NCBI GenBank assembly: GCA_020630045.1
Contig: JAHDCE010000029.1
Coordinates: forward strand, 1 to 14,720
Reading direction: 5' to 3'
Source of the DNA: Saprospiraceae bacterium
GTDB taxonomy: Bacteria > Bacteroidota > Bacteroidia > Chitinophagales > Saprospiraceae
Length of the DNA: 14,720 bases
Shown piece by piece: positions 1-7,980 of this stretch (position 1 is the first letter of the stretch; every line of letters starts with the position of its first letter). The notes below the pieces were generated by a model. The model was not told the DNA's origin, did no database searches, and saw only the letters and a program-made list of their open reading frames with translations. A program made the translations under genes and the position numbers.

Positions 1-49
1 ACAAAAATACCACTGAAAATCATTATTCGATTACTTTTGGCCAGGTACT
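1..49. mobile_element. Truncated end of a MITE-like palindromic element (second copy)
   Basis: This is the right-hand end of a repeat related to the 160-bp element at 7821-7980, cut by the window edge. ACAAAAAT at 1-8 and CCACT at 10-14 match 7933-7945, then 15 diverged bases are followed by ATTACTTTTG at 30-39, identical to 7961-7970, and a terminus ending GGTACT. The blocks have the same order and nearly the same spacing (one extra base). The end at 49 is followed by TA (50-51), as at the complete copy. The diverged middle suggests an older or different subfamily copy. The remainder lies left of the window. Confidence 0.7.
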
Positions 50-80
50 TAAAACGAGTACTTTTTAAATTCGAAATCCA

Positions 81-118
81 CTCCTTCTTGAAATGAGGTT
101 CAAGAAGGAGTTTTTTTT
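81..118 (+). terminator. Intrinsic terminator of an upstream gene outside the window
   Basis: A perfect 12-bp stem (CTCCTTCTTGAA at 81-92 with TTCAAGAAGGAG at 99-110) with a 6-base loop is followed by eight T (111-118). The T-run is on the plus-strand side only, so it ends plus-strand transcription from a gene to the left, after the repeat end at 1-49. Confidence 0.85.
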
Positions 119-224
119 GAAAAAAATTTCTCATTGTTCTCTTTTTCCTTCCGGAAATAATATTTCGCCCCTTACAAAAAATTAATTCAAACAACACAAA
201 AACACATTCATAACGAAACAATAT

Positions 225-245
225 TTTTAAATAACGTATTTAAAA
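225..245. promoter_or_regulatory. AT-rich dyad upstream of the CUB-protein promoter
   Basis: TTTTAAATA (225-233) and TATTTAAAA (237-245) form a perfect 9-bp inverted repeat around ACG. It ends 25 bp before the -33 element at 271, a position suitable for an activator or operator site. The surroundings are AT-rich, so chance is possible, and no regulator is identified. Confidence 0.3.
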
Positions 246-270
246 CACTAACAACAAAATTAAATTCTAC

Positions 271-302
271 TTGGTTTTTAAATTCCGATAATTATACCTT
301 TG
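271..302 (+). promoter_or_regulatory. Bacteroidota-type promoter of the CUB/PKD protein
   Basis: TTG at 271-273, a 21-base spacer, and TACCTTTG at 295-302, an exact match to the TAnnTTTG -7 box of the Bacteroidota primary sigma factor. It predicts a transcript start near 309 and a leader of about 40 bases before the ATG at 351. The leader has no Shine-Dalgarno sequence and is A-rich, as is common in this phylum. Confidence 0.75.
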
Positions 303-350
303 CGGCCGTTTTAACCAAAGACCTAAAAAATTAAATAAAACCAAGTTATC

Positions 351-2063
351 ATGAAAAACATTTTCTTGATCCTCCTAGCCCTCAGCCCTGTATTAACCCT
401 GGCCCAAACCTATACCATGAGTGACATGACGGTCACCGATTGTGAAGGATACATTTATGATAGTGGCAACACATCCGGTAACTATCTCAATAAGGAAAAC
501 CACGTGTTCGTCATTCATCCGCAAGCTGCTACCAGTATCACCATCAACTTTACATCTTGGGATGTAGAGGCGGGATATGATGTACTCAACATCTATTCGG
601 GGACATCCACCAACGCCCCACTCCTAGGAACATTCAGTGCGAGTTCTCCCGGACAAATCCAAGTGGACGGAAACGCGATCACACTCGAATTCATTTCTGA
701 TGAAAGTGTCACTGCAACCGGTTGGGCAGCCAATTGGTCGGCCAACTGCTACATGGATCCCATTACACCGAACGCATTCCGTATGGATGAAGTCAATGGT
801 CAAACCTTGACGCTTTGCGAAGGCATGCTATATGACGGCGGCGGAATTTCCGGCAATTATGGTGACAATGATGACTTTACGGTCACCATCAACCCGGGAG
901 CTTCTATTATCAACCTTGAGTTTTACGAATGGGATGTCGAGGATTATTATGATAATCTTTATATCTATGATGGCGTTGACACCCAAGCGCCGCTCCTTGG
1001 AAAATATAGCGGTTCTGCTCCTAGCAACATTTCAGCAAGCAGCGGCTCCGTAACCTTGCGATTCAACTCTGATTACTCCATCAATATGGCCGGTTTCAAA
1101 ATGAGCTGGCACGCCGGCGGCGGAGCTTGCTCTACCATGATGCCTGCCCCAATCGCCAATTTCAATGCTGTCGAAAACAATATCGAAGCTGGACAAGGCG
1201 TGCAATTCAACGACATGTCTGATTTGAATCCGACCAAATGGGCTTGGACATTCGAGGGAGGCACTCCTGCTACTTCGGATGCAGTCAATCCGTACATTAC
1301 ATATGAGAACCCGGGCGTTTATCCGGTGACATTAACCGCCTACAACGCATTCGGAGAAGACACCGAAACCAAAACCGGATACATCATTGTCAATGAAGCG
1401 ATGCCGACTTATTCATTGAGCAACCGTACGGTCACTGACCAGTGTGTAGGACGCGTCTATGACTCCGGCGGCAATACCGGCGGATATGGCAATGACGAAG
1501 TGACCATGTTCTCTATCATCGTTCCTGAAGGCGCCGTAAACCTTACACTTGAATTCACTTCTTGGGAAGTGGAAGCCGGATATGACGTTTTGCACATTCA
1601 TGATGGCAGAACCGCCAATGCTCCTCTCATCGGATCTTATAGCGGCTCTATGCCTCCTAGCATTACGGCAACGGGAGATGCTCTCACTCTTTATTTCGTC
1701 TCAGACAATACAGTTGTCGGAGAAGGGTTCGAAGCGACTTGGACTTCTATGGGTAGAGGCTGTGGTATCGGATCACATTTCAAAAGTGCCCAAAACACCA
1801 CACCCAATTCCATTGAAACTTTCCACCTTAGTCCAAACCCCGCATCTAACGGATTCGTCATCGTTGACTTAGCCTTGGAACAACAAGAAGACATTCAGGT
1901 TTCGGTGGTAGATATGAACGGAAAAACCATTAAACGCATCTTGAAAAAAGAATTCCTAGCAGAAAAATTCAGGGTTGATATATCCGAGGTACCCACCGGA
2001 ATGTATATCATTCAAGTTCAAGGTGAAAACCTGGCGGATATCCAAAAGTTGATTGTAAAGTAA
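351..2063 (+). CDS. Secreted CUB-CUB-PKD-CUB protein with type IX secretion C-terminal sorting domain
   Basis: This 570-residue protein is probably exported and either released or attached at the cell surface. A signal peptide (about residues 1-19, ending LTLAQ) is followed by three similar CUB-like domains at about 31-133, 156-260 and 365-471. Each starts with a CEG/CVG-x-x-YDSG-like motif, contains W-[DE]-V-E-x-x-YD-x-L, and ends near a cysteine. A PKD domain lies between the second and third (about 266-348, with the WTFEGG and YENPGVYPVTLTAYN signatures). The last 80 residues are a type A type IX sorting domain (LSPNPASNG at 493-501, GMYIIQV at 550-556, terminal KLIVK), which the type IX translocon normally removes after outer-membrane export. 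No catalytic domain is present, so an adhesive or carbohydrate/protein-binding role is inferred. It has its own promoter and terminator and stands alone. Domain calls are from motif reading. Confidence 0.88.
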   Translation: MKNIFLILLALSPVLTLAQTYTMSDMTVTDCEGYIYDSGNTSGNYLNKENHVFVIHPQAATSITINFTSWDVEAGYDVLNIYSGTSTNAPLLGTFSASSPGQIQVDGNAITLEFISDESVTATGWAANWSANCYMDPITPNAFRMDEVNGQTLTLCEGMLYDGGGISGNYGDNDDFTVTINPGASIINLEFYEWDVEDYYDNLYIYDGVDTQAPLLGKYSGSAPSNISASSGSVTLRFNSDYSINMAGFKMSWHAGGGACSTMMPAPIANFNAVENNIEAGQGVQFNDMSDLNPTKWAWTFEGGTPATSDAVNPYITYENPGVYPVTLTAYNAFGEDTETKTGYIIVNEAMPTYSLSNRTVTDQCVGRVYDSGGNTGGYGNDEVTMFSIIVPEGAVNLTLEFTSWEVEAGYDVLHIHDGRTANAPLIGSYSGSMPPSITATGDALTLYFVSDNTVVGEGFEATWTSMGRGCGIGSHFKSAQNTTPNSIETFHLSPNPASNGFVIVDLALEQQEDIQVSVVDMNGKTIKRILKKEFLAEKFRVDISEVPTGMYIIQVQGENLADIQKLIVK

Positions 2064-2086
2064 GTACTGATTATTCAATAATGATT

Positions 2087-2136
2087 AAAGGTGGATGTCT
2101 CACAACCCATGTTGAGGCATCCCCTTTTTATTTTTT
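2087..2136 (+). terminator. Intrinsic terminator after the CUB/PKD gene
   Basis: AAAGGTGGATG pairs with CATCCCCTTT (one mismatch, one wobble), with further pairing of CTCA and TGAG inside. A T-rich tract (2125-2136) follows on the plus strand. It lies 24 bases after the stop codon and separates this gene from the convergent DUF1761 gene. Confidence 0.7.
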
Positions 2137-2148
2137 GTGCTATAAATT

Positions 2149-2649
2149 CTAAACGAATTCGCACAAAAACCCACACATCAAAGCTAGTGTTACGATCCAA
2201 TATCCTGCATGGATAAGGATATATTTCCAACCTCTCCGCTCGAATAAAGCATTGATGGCAATCAATGGCAACGCAATAGCTATTCCTGCAAAAACACCGT
2301 GTACCGCACCATGTCCGAAGGAGCGGTGAAGGTCTCCGTACTTACTTATAAAGTCTTGGAAAAATGCGTAATATTCGCCGGTTTCTTGGGCGAATCCTTC
2401 TTGTGTGACGAAGAGGGAGCGAGTCGTGAATTGATGTATACTCCAACCAACCATAGCATTACTCAAGAACAATCCGAATATATAAGTCAATATAAAAATG
2501 ACAATCATGTTTCCGGATTTCATTTTTTCCTCTGTCATGCCGGCAACTCGGAACCAAGTTTTCCCGAACATGAAGTTGCTATACCAAACGGCTCCTATCA
2601 CTAGGGGAAAAAGTGCAGAAACAAAAGGCATTAGGTAATTTATTTCCAT
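2149..2649 (-). CDS. DUF1761 family four-helix membrane protein
   Basis: This is a 166-residue inner-membrane protein. It has four likely membrane segments at about residues 5-23, 47-67, 112-133 and 142-162, with a longer polar stretch (about 70-110) between the second and third. The N-terminal pattern G-x-VWYS-x-x-MFGK-x-W, followed by a GMTEEKM turn, is the hallmark of DUF1761, a family of unknown function. H113 and H117 (HGAVHG) sit at the start of helix 3. The gene starts 64 bases downstream of the lipoprotein gene on the same strand with no terminator between them, so co-transcription is possible. No clear promoter of its own was seen. Family call is firm; function unknown. Confidence 0.8.
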   Translation of the reverse strand: MEINYLMPFVSALFPLVIGAVWYSNFMFGKTWFRVAGMTEEKMKSGNMIVIFILTYIFGLFLSNAMVGWSIHQFTTRSLFVTQEGFAQETGEYYAFFQDFISKYGDLHRSFGHGAVHGVFAGIAIALPLIAINALFERRGWKYILIHAGYWIVTLALMCGFLCEFV

Positions 2650-2713
2650 TGGTTGTAATATTTTGTTAGAAAATTATTGGAATAAGGTAAGTTGTTTTTA
2701 TTAGGAAACAAGT

Positions 2714-3451
2714 CTAATTCTCAGTTGCTTTCTTTTTTATCACCCTGTATTTAATCATTTTCCGTTCTTCGAATTTTTCTCCTGTTATTCTATTCAATAC
2801 AATTAATTCAAAATTTTCCTGAAAAATCCTATCCTCCGATTGACCTGTTTTTATATGAATTTCATTCTTATTATTTTCCTGTAAAGAATTGGATATGATT
2901 ACAAACGGATTTTGGTAGTTGTTCCCGGGGTTTATAGAAATTGGAATATCATAATTCCCGAATTCATATAAAAGCATTGTATCTAATGAATGATTTACCA
3001 AATCAAGCCTTCCCCCTAAATCACATTTCCAACTTTTCCAATAGTAGAATTGGAACACCTTATGTGTGAAATTATATTCTTGAATTACTGACATTTTCCC
3101 TGAATCGAAATCCTGGAAATTCAACTCAATAAATTTTCTCAATATTTTAGAATCTTGATTTAGCTTATCAACATATTTGTCTGCAATTATCTCATTTGCA
3201 AGTTCTACTATTTCGTTTTTAGAGATCTCAATTTTCAGATTCGTTTGTGCATCTTTAGCCGCTAAATTTATTATCGAAATTAGGGAATCTTCATTTTCAT
3301 GATAATTCAAAGAGGAGGCTAAATTTAAAATTTGAGCAGTAAAATCATTTGCTAAAATTTCTTTTTCATTATTTGTAAGTCTATCGTCAGAACATCCCAT
3401 AAATATTATTCCGAAGGCAATTAAGATGACAGGTAGTTTTTTGTTTTTCAT
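2714..3451 (-). CDS. Hypothetical lipoprotein, probably surface-directed, AT-rich gene
   Basis: This 245-residue protein is of no recognised family. It begins with a lipoprotein signal (MKNKKLPV..., lipobox IFMGC with C20). The residues after the cysteine are S-D-D-R, resembling the acidic lipoprotein export signal that sends Bacteroidota lipoproteins to the outer face; surface exposure is therefore inferred. The first half looks helical and charged; the rest is beta-like. The frame stays open upstream to 3523, but that extension runs through the secA terminator hairpin. A perfect -7 box (TATATTTG, 3472-3479) lies just before 3451, so 3451 is chosen as the start. The gene is visibly richer in A and T than secA or tex, with many Asn, Ile and Lys codons, suggesting transfer or relaxed selection. 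Confidence 0.7.
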   Translation of the reverse strand: MKNKKLPVILIAFGIIFMGCSDDRLTNNEKEILANDFTAQILNLASSLNYHENEDSLISIINLAAKDAQTNLKIEISKNEIVELANEIIADKYVDKLNQDSKILRKFIELNFQDFDSGKMSVIQEYNFTHKVFQFYYWKSWKCDLGGRLDLVNHSLDTMLLYEFGNYDIPISINPGNNYQNPFVIISNSLQENNKNEIHIKTGQSEDRIFQENFELIVLNRITGEKFEERKMIKYRVIKKKATEN

Positions 3452-3471
3452 TTTCAATGACTGATATTTTT

Positions 3472-3479
3472 CAAATATA
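3472..3479 (-). promoter_or_regulatory. -7 promoter box of the AT-rich lipoprotein gene
   Basis: On the minus strand this reads TATATTTG, a perfect TAnnTTTG box. It is 20 bases before the chosen ATG (3451), immediately after the secA terminator. No convincing -33 TTG is found at the expected distance, where the terminator hairpin lies. Confidence 0.5.
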
Positions 3480-3490
3480 AACAAGACTAT

Positions 3491-3520
3491 AAAAAAAGCC
3501 GCCGGAATTTCCGGCGGCTT
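3491..3520 (-). terminator. Intrinsic terminator of secA
   Basis: AAGCCGCCGGAA (3496-3507) and TTCCGGCGGCTT (3509-3520) are perfect inverted arms around one base, so the real loop uses a few A/T pairs. On the minus strand the hairpin is followed by seven T. It lies about 35 bases beyond the secA stop and is strongly GC-rich. A smaller TCCC-GTAA-GGGA hairpin (3525-3536) precedes it. Confidence 0.9.
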
Positions 3521-3555
3521 CATTTTCCCGTAAGGGAATATCCTATATTGCCCTA

Positions 3556-6500
3556 TTAGGCTTTACCATGACATTTTTTAAACTTCTTGCCACTACCACA
3601 CGGACATTTGTCATTCGGTTTCACCTTGGTACCTTCGCGTTTGAACGTTTCGACGACCTTTCTTTCACTTACCTTTTCGGCGGCTGCCCTTGAACGTCTT
3701 TGGGTATCCGTTCCTTCACCCGGACGGCGATTGGTGGATACTTTACTCAAATCCGTTTTTTGCTCTTTGGCTTGTTCGACGGTATTCTCATCTTTGAAAC
3801 GAAGACCGCCACGCATTAGGTAAGTGACCACATCACGATTCACATTACTAATGAATCTTTCGAAGTAATCGTAAGCTTGCATCTTATACTTGACCAATGG
3901 ATCTTTCTGTTCGAATTGGGCGGATTGAACGGTGGTTTTCAATTCATCCATATCGCGAAGGTGGTCTTTCCAAGCTTCATCCAACAAGGCCAAAGTCACC
4001 GTTTTTTCAATATCCCTGACGATGGAAGTACCTTGAGTATCTACGGCCTGTTGTAAGTCGGCGGCCAATGGCAACGGACGATTACTTCCATCCGTAAATG
4101 GTAAGGCGATTCGCTTGTAGCGTCCACCTTCATTCGCCAATACTTGCTGGCAAAGCGGATATAGAACGCCCTTGATCTGATCACATTTTCTATTATAGGT
4201 ATCAAATACCTGAGATTGATAATTTTCGACCAACTCGTTGATGTTGCCGGTTACGAAAGCATCCTCACCCAAAGTCGGATCGACACCAATTTCCCGCAAG
4301 GACTCTTCGCGGAATGAATTGTAATCGCCTTCTTGTTTATGGATAGATACTAGCTCTTCAGTAAAACCAAGGAACATGGCGTGTAGGTCCAAAGAAAGTC
4401 GTTCTCCTTGGAGGGCGTTATTCCTTCGTTTGTAAATCGCTTCCCTTTGGATGTTCATCACATCATCATAATCTAGCAATCGCTTCCGTGTACCGAAGTT
4501 ATTTTCTTCGACTTTCTTCTGGGCACGTTCAATGGATTTGGTTACCATACTGTGCTGGATAACTTCTCCGTCTTGATGTCCCATTCGGTCCATCACCTTC
4601 GCGATTCTTTCCGAGCCGAACAAACGCATCAATTTATCTTCAAGTGAAACATAGAATTGCGAGGACCCCGGATCTCCTTGACGTCCTGAACGTCCTCGAA
4701 GCTGTCGATCCACCCGACGCGAATCGTGGCGTTCGGTACCGATAATGGCCAATCCTCCGGCGTCTTTGACCTCTTGCGTCAACTTAATATCCGTTCCTCG
4801 ACCTGCCATATTCGTTGCGATGGTAACATTTCCCGGACGACCGGCTTCCGCTACGATTTCCGCCTCGCGTTGGTGTTGTTTCGCGTTCAGGATATTGTGT
4901 TTTATTCCTCTCATATTGAGGAATCGACTTAGTTTTTCAGAAATATCTACCGTGGTCGTACCTACTAATACAGGTCGGCCGGCATTACTTAAGCGAACGA
5001 TTTCTTCAACTACTGCATTAAATTTCTCCCGTTCTGTTTTGTAAATCAAATCGTCTTTATCATCTCTAAGGATGGGTCGATTCGTGGGAATGACGACTAC
5101 GTCCAACTTATAGATTTCCCAAAACTCCGAAGCTTCGGTTTCTGCAGTACCGGTCATACCCGCCAATTTGTGGTACATCCGGAAGAAGTTCTGTAAAGTA
5201 ATCGAAGCATAAGTTTGAGTCAAGTCACCTACCTTCACGTTCTCCTTGGCTTCCAATGCTTGGTGAAGACCGTCGGCATAACGTCTTCCTTCCATGATAC
5301 GCCCGGTCTGCTCATCTACGATTTTGACCGAACCGTCCATAACGACATAATCAACATCTTTTTCGAAAAGGGAGTAAGCTTTCAACAATTGATTAATCGA
5401 ATGCAATCGCTCCGCCTTAGTTGAATATTGTTGGATTGCCGCAGCTTTCTTTTCATCCCGCTCTTGTTCGGGAATGGAAGTGTCAGCCTCGATATGCATC
5501 ACTACCTCCGTGATATTATCCATGACGAAGAATTCAGGATCTTCGTTACCCTTGGCTAAAAATTCCGCTCCTTTATCCGTTAAATCAACGATGTTGTTTT
5601 TCTCTTGGATGGTAAAAAGCAAAGGTTCATCTACTAGATGCATGTTTTTGCTTTGCTCTTGCATGTAGTAGTTCTCCGCTTTCTGCATTTCTACCCCGAC
5701 TCCTTCTTCAGAAAGGAATTTAATCAAAGGACGATACTTCGGCAAAGATCGATAAGCGCGAAGCAAAGCCAATCCGGCTTCTCCTTCTTCATGCCCCATT
5801 TTGCCTTCTTTAAAAAGACGCTTACCTTCAGAAAGGTATTGGGTGGTCATTTTTTTCTGCTCCGATATCAGTCGCTCCACCCTAGGGCGAAGTTCCTGAT
5901 ATTCTTGCTGATCCCCTTGAGGAATCGGGCCGGAAATAATCAATGGAGTCCGTGCATCATCAATCAAAATGGAATCGATTTCATCGACCATTGCAAAATG
6001 GTGTTTACGCTGAACGATTTCATCTAAAGAACGAACCATGTTATCGCGGAGATAATCGAATCCGAATTCGTTGTTCGTACCATAGGTGATATCACATCTA
6101 TATGCATTCTTTCTCCCTGGCGAATGGGGTTTGTAATGATCGAGACAATCAATGGTCAAAAACAAAAATTCCATGATCGGGCCGATCCATTCCGAGTCAC
6201 GACGAGCCAAATAATCGTTAACGGTAACGACATGGACACCATATCCGGACAAACCATTCAAATAGGCGGGAAGAGTAGCCACCAACGTTTTTCCTTCCCC
6301 GGTTTGCATCTCGGCGATTTTACCGTCATGAAGTACTTGCCCACCAATCAACTGAACGTCATAGTGAACCATATCCCAGGTGATATCTCCCCCTGCTGCT
6401 TTCCACTGGTTTTTCCAAGTAGTGGTATCACCGTCGACAATGAGATAATCTTTTTTAGGATTGCCCGCCAATTCTCGGTCATGCTCGGTTGTCTTAACAG

Positions 6501-6891
6501 AAAGTGTCGGGTTTTCTTTGAAGCGACGAGCTGTTTCTTTCACGACGGCGAATGCCTCGGGAAGAATTTCTTTCAGTATGTCTTCAAGGTGTTTGTCCCT
6601 TTCTTTGGAAATCGCATCAATTTCATCAAACAGTTCTTCCTTCACTAGGAAATCTGGTTCTTCGGCCGCTTTGGCTTTTAGATTGTTGATGTCTTCTTCA
6701 ATTCCGGCAAGATGGTCTTTGATTCTTTGGCGGAACTCGTGTGTTTTGTTCCTCAATTCATCATTGGACAGTTTGCTGTATGATTCGAAATACTCATTGA
6801 TTTCTCCTACTACAGGGGCGTAAGTTTTGACATCTCGGTCATATTTTGTTCCAAATATTTTACCGAAGACTTTTGATAATCCTCCTAACAT
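3556..6891 (-). CDS. secA: Preprotein translocase ATPase SecA
   Basis: SecA is the ATP-driven motor that pushes unfolded preproteins through SecYEG. The 1111-residue product has the canonical parts: MQTGEGKT Walker A (195-202), VDEIDSILIDDARTPLI with the DEID Walker B (302-318), LAGMTGTA (577-584), NMAGRGTDIKL (694-704), and the helicase motif VI region QLRGRSGRQGDPGSS (730-744). The C-terminus is a SEC-C zinc site with C1096, C1098, C1107 and H1108 after a basic, poorly conserved linker. It is about 200 residues longer than the E. coli protein (901). The surplus appears to lie in the N-terminal nucleotide-binding fold (about 60-110), in the region after motif II (about 330-430) and in the helical scaffold, which fits the longer SecA of Bacteroidota. 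It is monocistronic, with its own terminator. Confidence 0.98.
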   Translation of the reverse strand: MLGGLSKVFGKIFGTKYDRDVKTYAPVVGEINEYFESYSKLSNDELRNKTHEFRQRIKDHLAGIEEDINNLKAKAAEEPDFLVKEELFDEIDAISKERDKHLEDILKEILPEAFAVVKETARRFKENPTLSVKTTEHDRELAGNPKKDYLIVDGDTTTWKNQWKAAGGDITWDMVHYDVQLIGGQVLHDGKIAEMQTGEGKTLVATLPAYLNGLSGYGVHVVTVNDYLARRDSEWIGPIMEFLFLTIDCLDHYKPHSPGRKNAYRCDITYGTNNEFGFDYLRDNMVRSLDEIVQRKHHFAMVDEIDSILIDDARTPLIISGPIPQGDQQEYQELRPRVERLISEQKKMTTQYLSEGKRLFKEGKMGHEEGEAGLALLRAYRSLPKYRPLIKFLSEEGVGVEMQKAENYYMQEQSKNMHLVDEPLLFTIQEKNNIVDLTDKGAEFLAKGNEDPEFFVMDNITEVVMHIEADTSIPEQERDEKKAAAIQQYSTKAERLHSINQLLKAYSLFEKDVDYVVMDGSVKIVDEQTGRIMEGRRYADGLHQALEAKENVKVGDLTQTYASITLQNFFRMYHKLAGMTGTAETEASEFWEIYKLDVVVIPTNRPILRDDKDDLIYKTEREKFNAVVEEIVRLSNAGRPVLVGTTTVDISEKLSRFLNMRGIKHNILNAKQHQREAEIVAEAGRPGNVTIATNMAGRGTDIKLTQEVKDAGGLAIIGTERHDSRRVDRQLRGRSGRQGDPGSSQFYVSLEDKLMRLFGSERIAKVMDRMGHQDGEVIQHSMVTKSIERAQKKVEENNFGTRKRLLDYDDVMNIQREAIYKRRNNALQGERLSLDLHAMFLGFTEELVSIHKQEGDYNSFREESLREIGVDPTLGEDAFVTGNINELVENYQSQVFDTYNRKCDQIKGVLYPLCQQVLANEGGRYKRIALPFTDGSNRPLPLAADLQQAVDTQGTSIVRDIEKTVTLALLDEAWKDHLRDMDELKTTVQSAQFEQKDPLVKYKMQAYDYFERFISNVNRDVVTYLMRGGLRFKDENTVEQAKEQKTDLSKVSTNRRPGEGTDTQRRSRAAAEKVSERKVVETFKREGTKVKPNDKCPCGSGKKFKKCHGKA

Positions 6892-7219
6892 GGATAAAGG
6901 GATATTTTATGATTTCTATGGTAGATTGAACGGAATAACCTCCATTCAAGTTCGCAAAAATAACCGAGAAAAAGGATAATCGTCTTTCCTATATCTATTT
7001 TAAATCGGTTTTAATAATTTAAATGATATAGAATAAAGAATTTTCTCAAAGTAATTCATGCAATTCCGATTACGGAATATAGATAATCATATACCATACC
7101 AATGCGAAAGACACCTCAAAAACGGTCAAATTGGCACTTCATATTTATAGAGAACCTACTTTTTGTCAGGAAAAATGAAAAGCATATGCGATAATGGCAA
7201 AATTTTTCAAGATGATGGT
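6892..7219. other. 328-bp intergenic region between secA and the Rpn-like gene
   Basis: This region is AT-rich with no credible open frame. It carries the secA leader and a -7 box (6955-6962). A short dyad, TTCCG-ATTA-CGGAA (7065-7078), has no T-run. No clear terminator for the Rpn-like gene ending at 7220 was found. Confidence 0.5.
6955..6962 (-). promoter_or_regulatory. Possible -7 promoter box of secA
   Basis: The minus strand reads TATTTTTG, matching TAnnTTTG, 63 bases before the secA ATG. No TTG occurs at the usual -33 position, so the call is tentative. Confidence 0.4.
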
Positions 7220-7852
7220 TTACTCTTCCTCCGAATCATTACTCTCACCTATCAATTGTAGCACTTCATTCAAGGACATATCAAGAATACGGGCTATTTT
7301 TTCCGGAGTAAACCCATCTGCGATGAACTTTTGAACTACAAATTTAAGCGTATTTGTTCGGCCTTCCTTGAGACCTTTCTTGTGACCTATTTCATGCCCC
7401 TCCTTATGGCCTTTTTCAATGCCTTTCTTCCAAGCCTTTTGAAAAAAAACACTTCCTTCTAAATCTATTTCTATTGGCATATCTTCAATCGTATTTTCAA
7501 TTGCGTTATCTAATTTACGTAATCTAGACAAGACAATCAATTGTGTAAGGAATTTCTTTAGTTCCCCTATATCATCCGACTTGGCTCTCAATTGCTGAAT
7601 GATAAATCGGGAAATCACCACCGGATCCAATTCTTTAAAATCGGATAAAATGGTAAGTATAATCTCTCCGGCATACTCCGAATCAAGCAAAAGTTTATAG
7701 TCAATTTCATGTAGAACAATCAATTCGAAACCTGTAAAAGATTCTTCGGGGAAAAGCTGAAGTCGCATCCGATTTTTTTTAGCTCCCAAATAAATAACGA
7801 TATGACGCACCGGTATTTTAAGTACTCGTCCAAAAGTAATCATATAGTTCAT
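7220..7852 (-). pseudogene. C-terminal fragment of an Rpn-family (PD-(D/E)XK) nuclease-like gene
   Basis: This is the 3' part of a gene split by the 160-bp element at 7821-7980. The fragment opens with an ATG supplied by the element; its first 11 residues are element-encoded and the native sequence resumes at KIPVRHIVIYLG, a motif typical of Rpn/PDDEXK transposase-like proteins. The tail has the family's charged repeats (KGIEKGHKEGHEIGHKKGLKEGR) followed by a helix-turn-helix-like segment (FTPEKIARILDMSLNEVLQLI). Rpn proteins are recombination-promoting DNA nucleases related to transposases. The fragment is in the same frame as the upstream piece. Without the catalytic N-terminal part it is unlikely to be a nuclease, though it could still be made as a separate polypeptide. 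Family call is from motif reading. Confidence 0.75.
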
Positions 7853-7980
7853 GCGGCGGATTTTCGCAGTAGGCTGCGTTGTGAAAATCCTTGCGTAGCT
7901 AGGCTATGCGCGGTTTTCACGCCTTACCTACCACAAAAATCCACTCGCCTGTATCTATACATTACTTTTGACCGAGTACT
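7821..7980. mobile_element. 160-bp MITE-like palindromic element with TA target duplication
   Basis: The termini are AGTACTCGTCCAAAAGTAAT (7821-7840) and, inverted, AGTACTCGGTCAAAAGTAAT (7980-7961), 18 of 20 identical. The two 80-bp halves are inverted copies throughout, with matching blocks TATAG, GGATTTT, GTAGG and GTGAAAA in the same order, and a central dyad GCGTAGC-TAG-GCTATGC (7893-7909). TA lies on each side (7819-7820 and 7981-7982). Removing the element plus one TA rejoins the host gene in frame (codons for RKYK then IPV). It has no coding capacity and adds both a stop codon and a start codon. A TA duplication with inverted ends is characteristic of IS630/Tc1-mariner-mobilised elements; that assignment is inferred, since no transposase is in the window. 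Confidence 0.88.

Noticed and set aside
55..62. A second CGAGTACT just after the element end at 49, as if two termini were nested
   Set aside because: Only 8 bases match, with no adjoining AAAAGTAAT block, so chance cannot be excluded.
3452..3523. N-terminal extension of the AT-rich lipoprotein
   Set aside because: It would translate through the secA terminator hairpin and the gene's own -7 box, and would destroy the lipoprotein signal.
6124..6648. 174-codon open frame antisense to secA (and others at 5638-6027 and 6461-6823)
   Set aside because: They lie wholly within secA on the opposite strand, their translations show no domain or signal, and secA is intact and certain.
7065..7078. TTCCG-ATTA-CGGAA dyad as a terminator for the Rpn-like gene
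   Set aside because: The stem is only five pairs with no T-run and lies about 140 bases from the stop codon.
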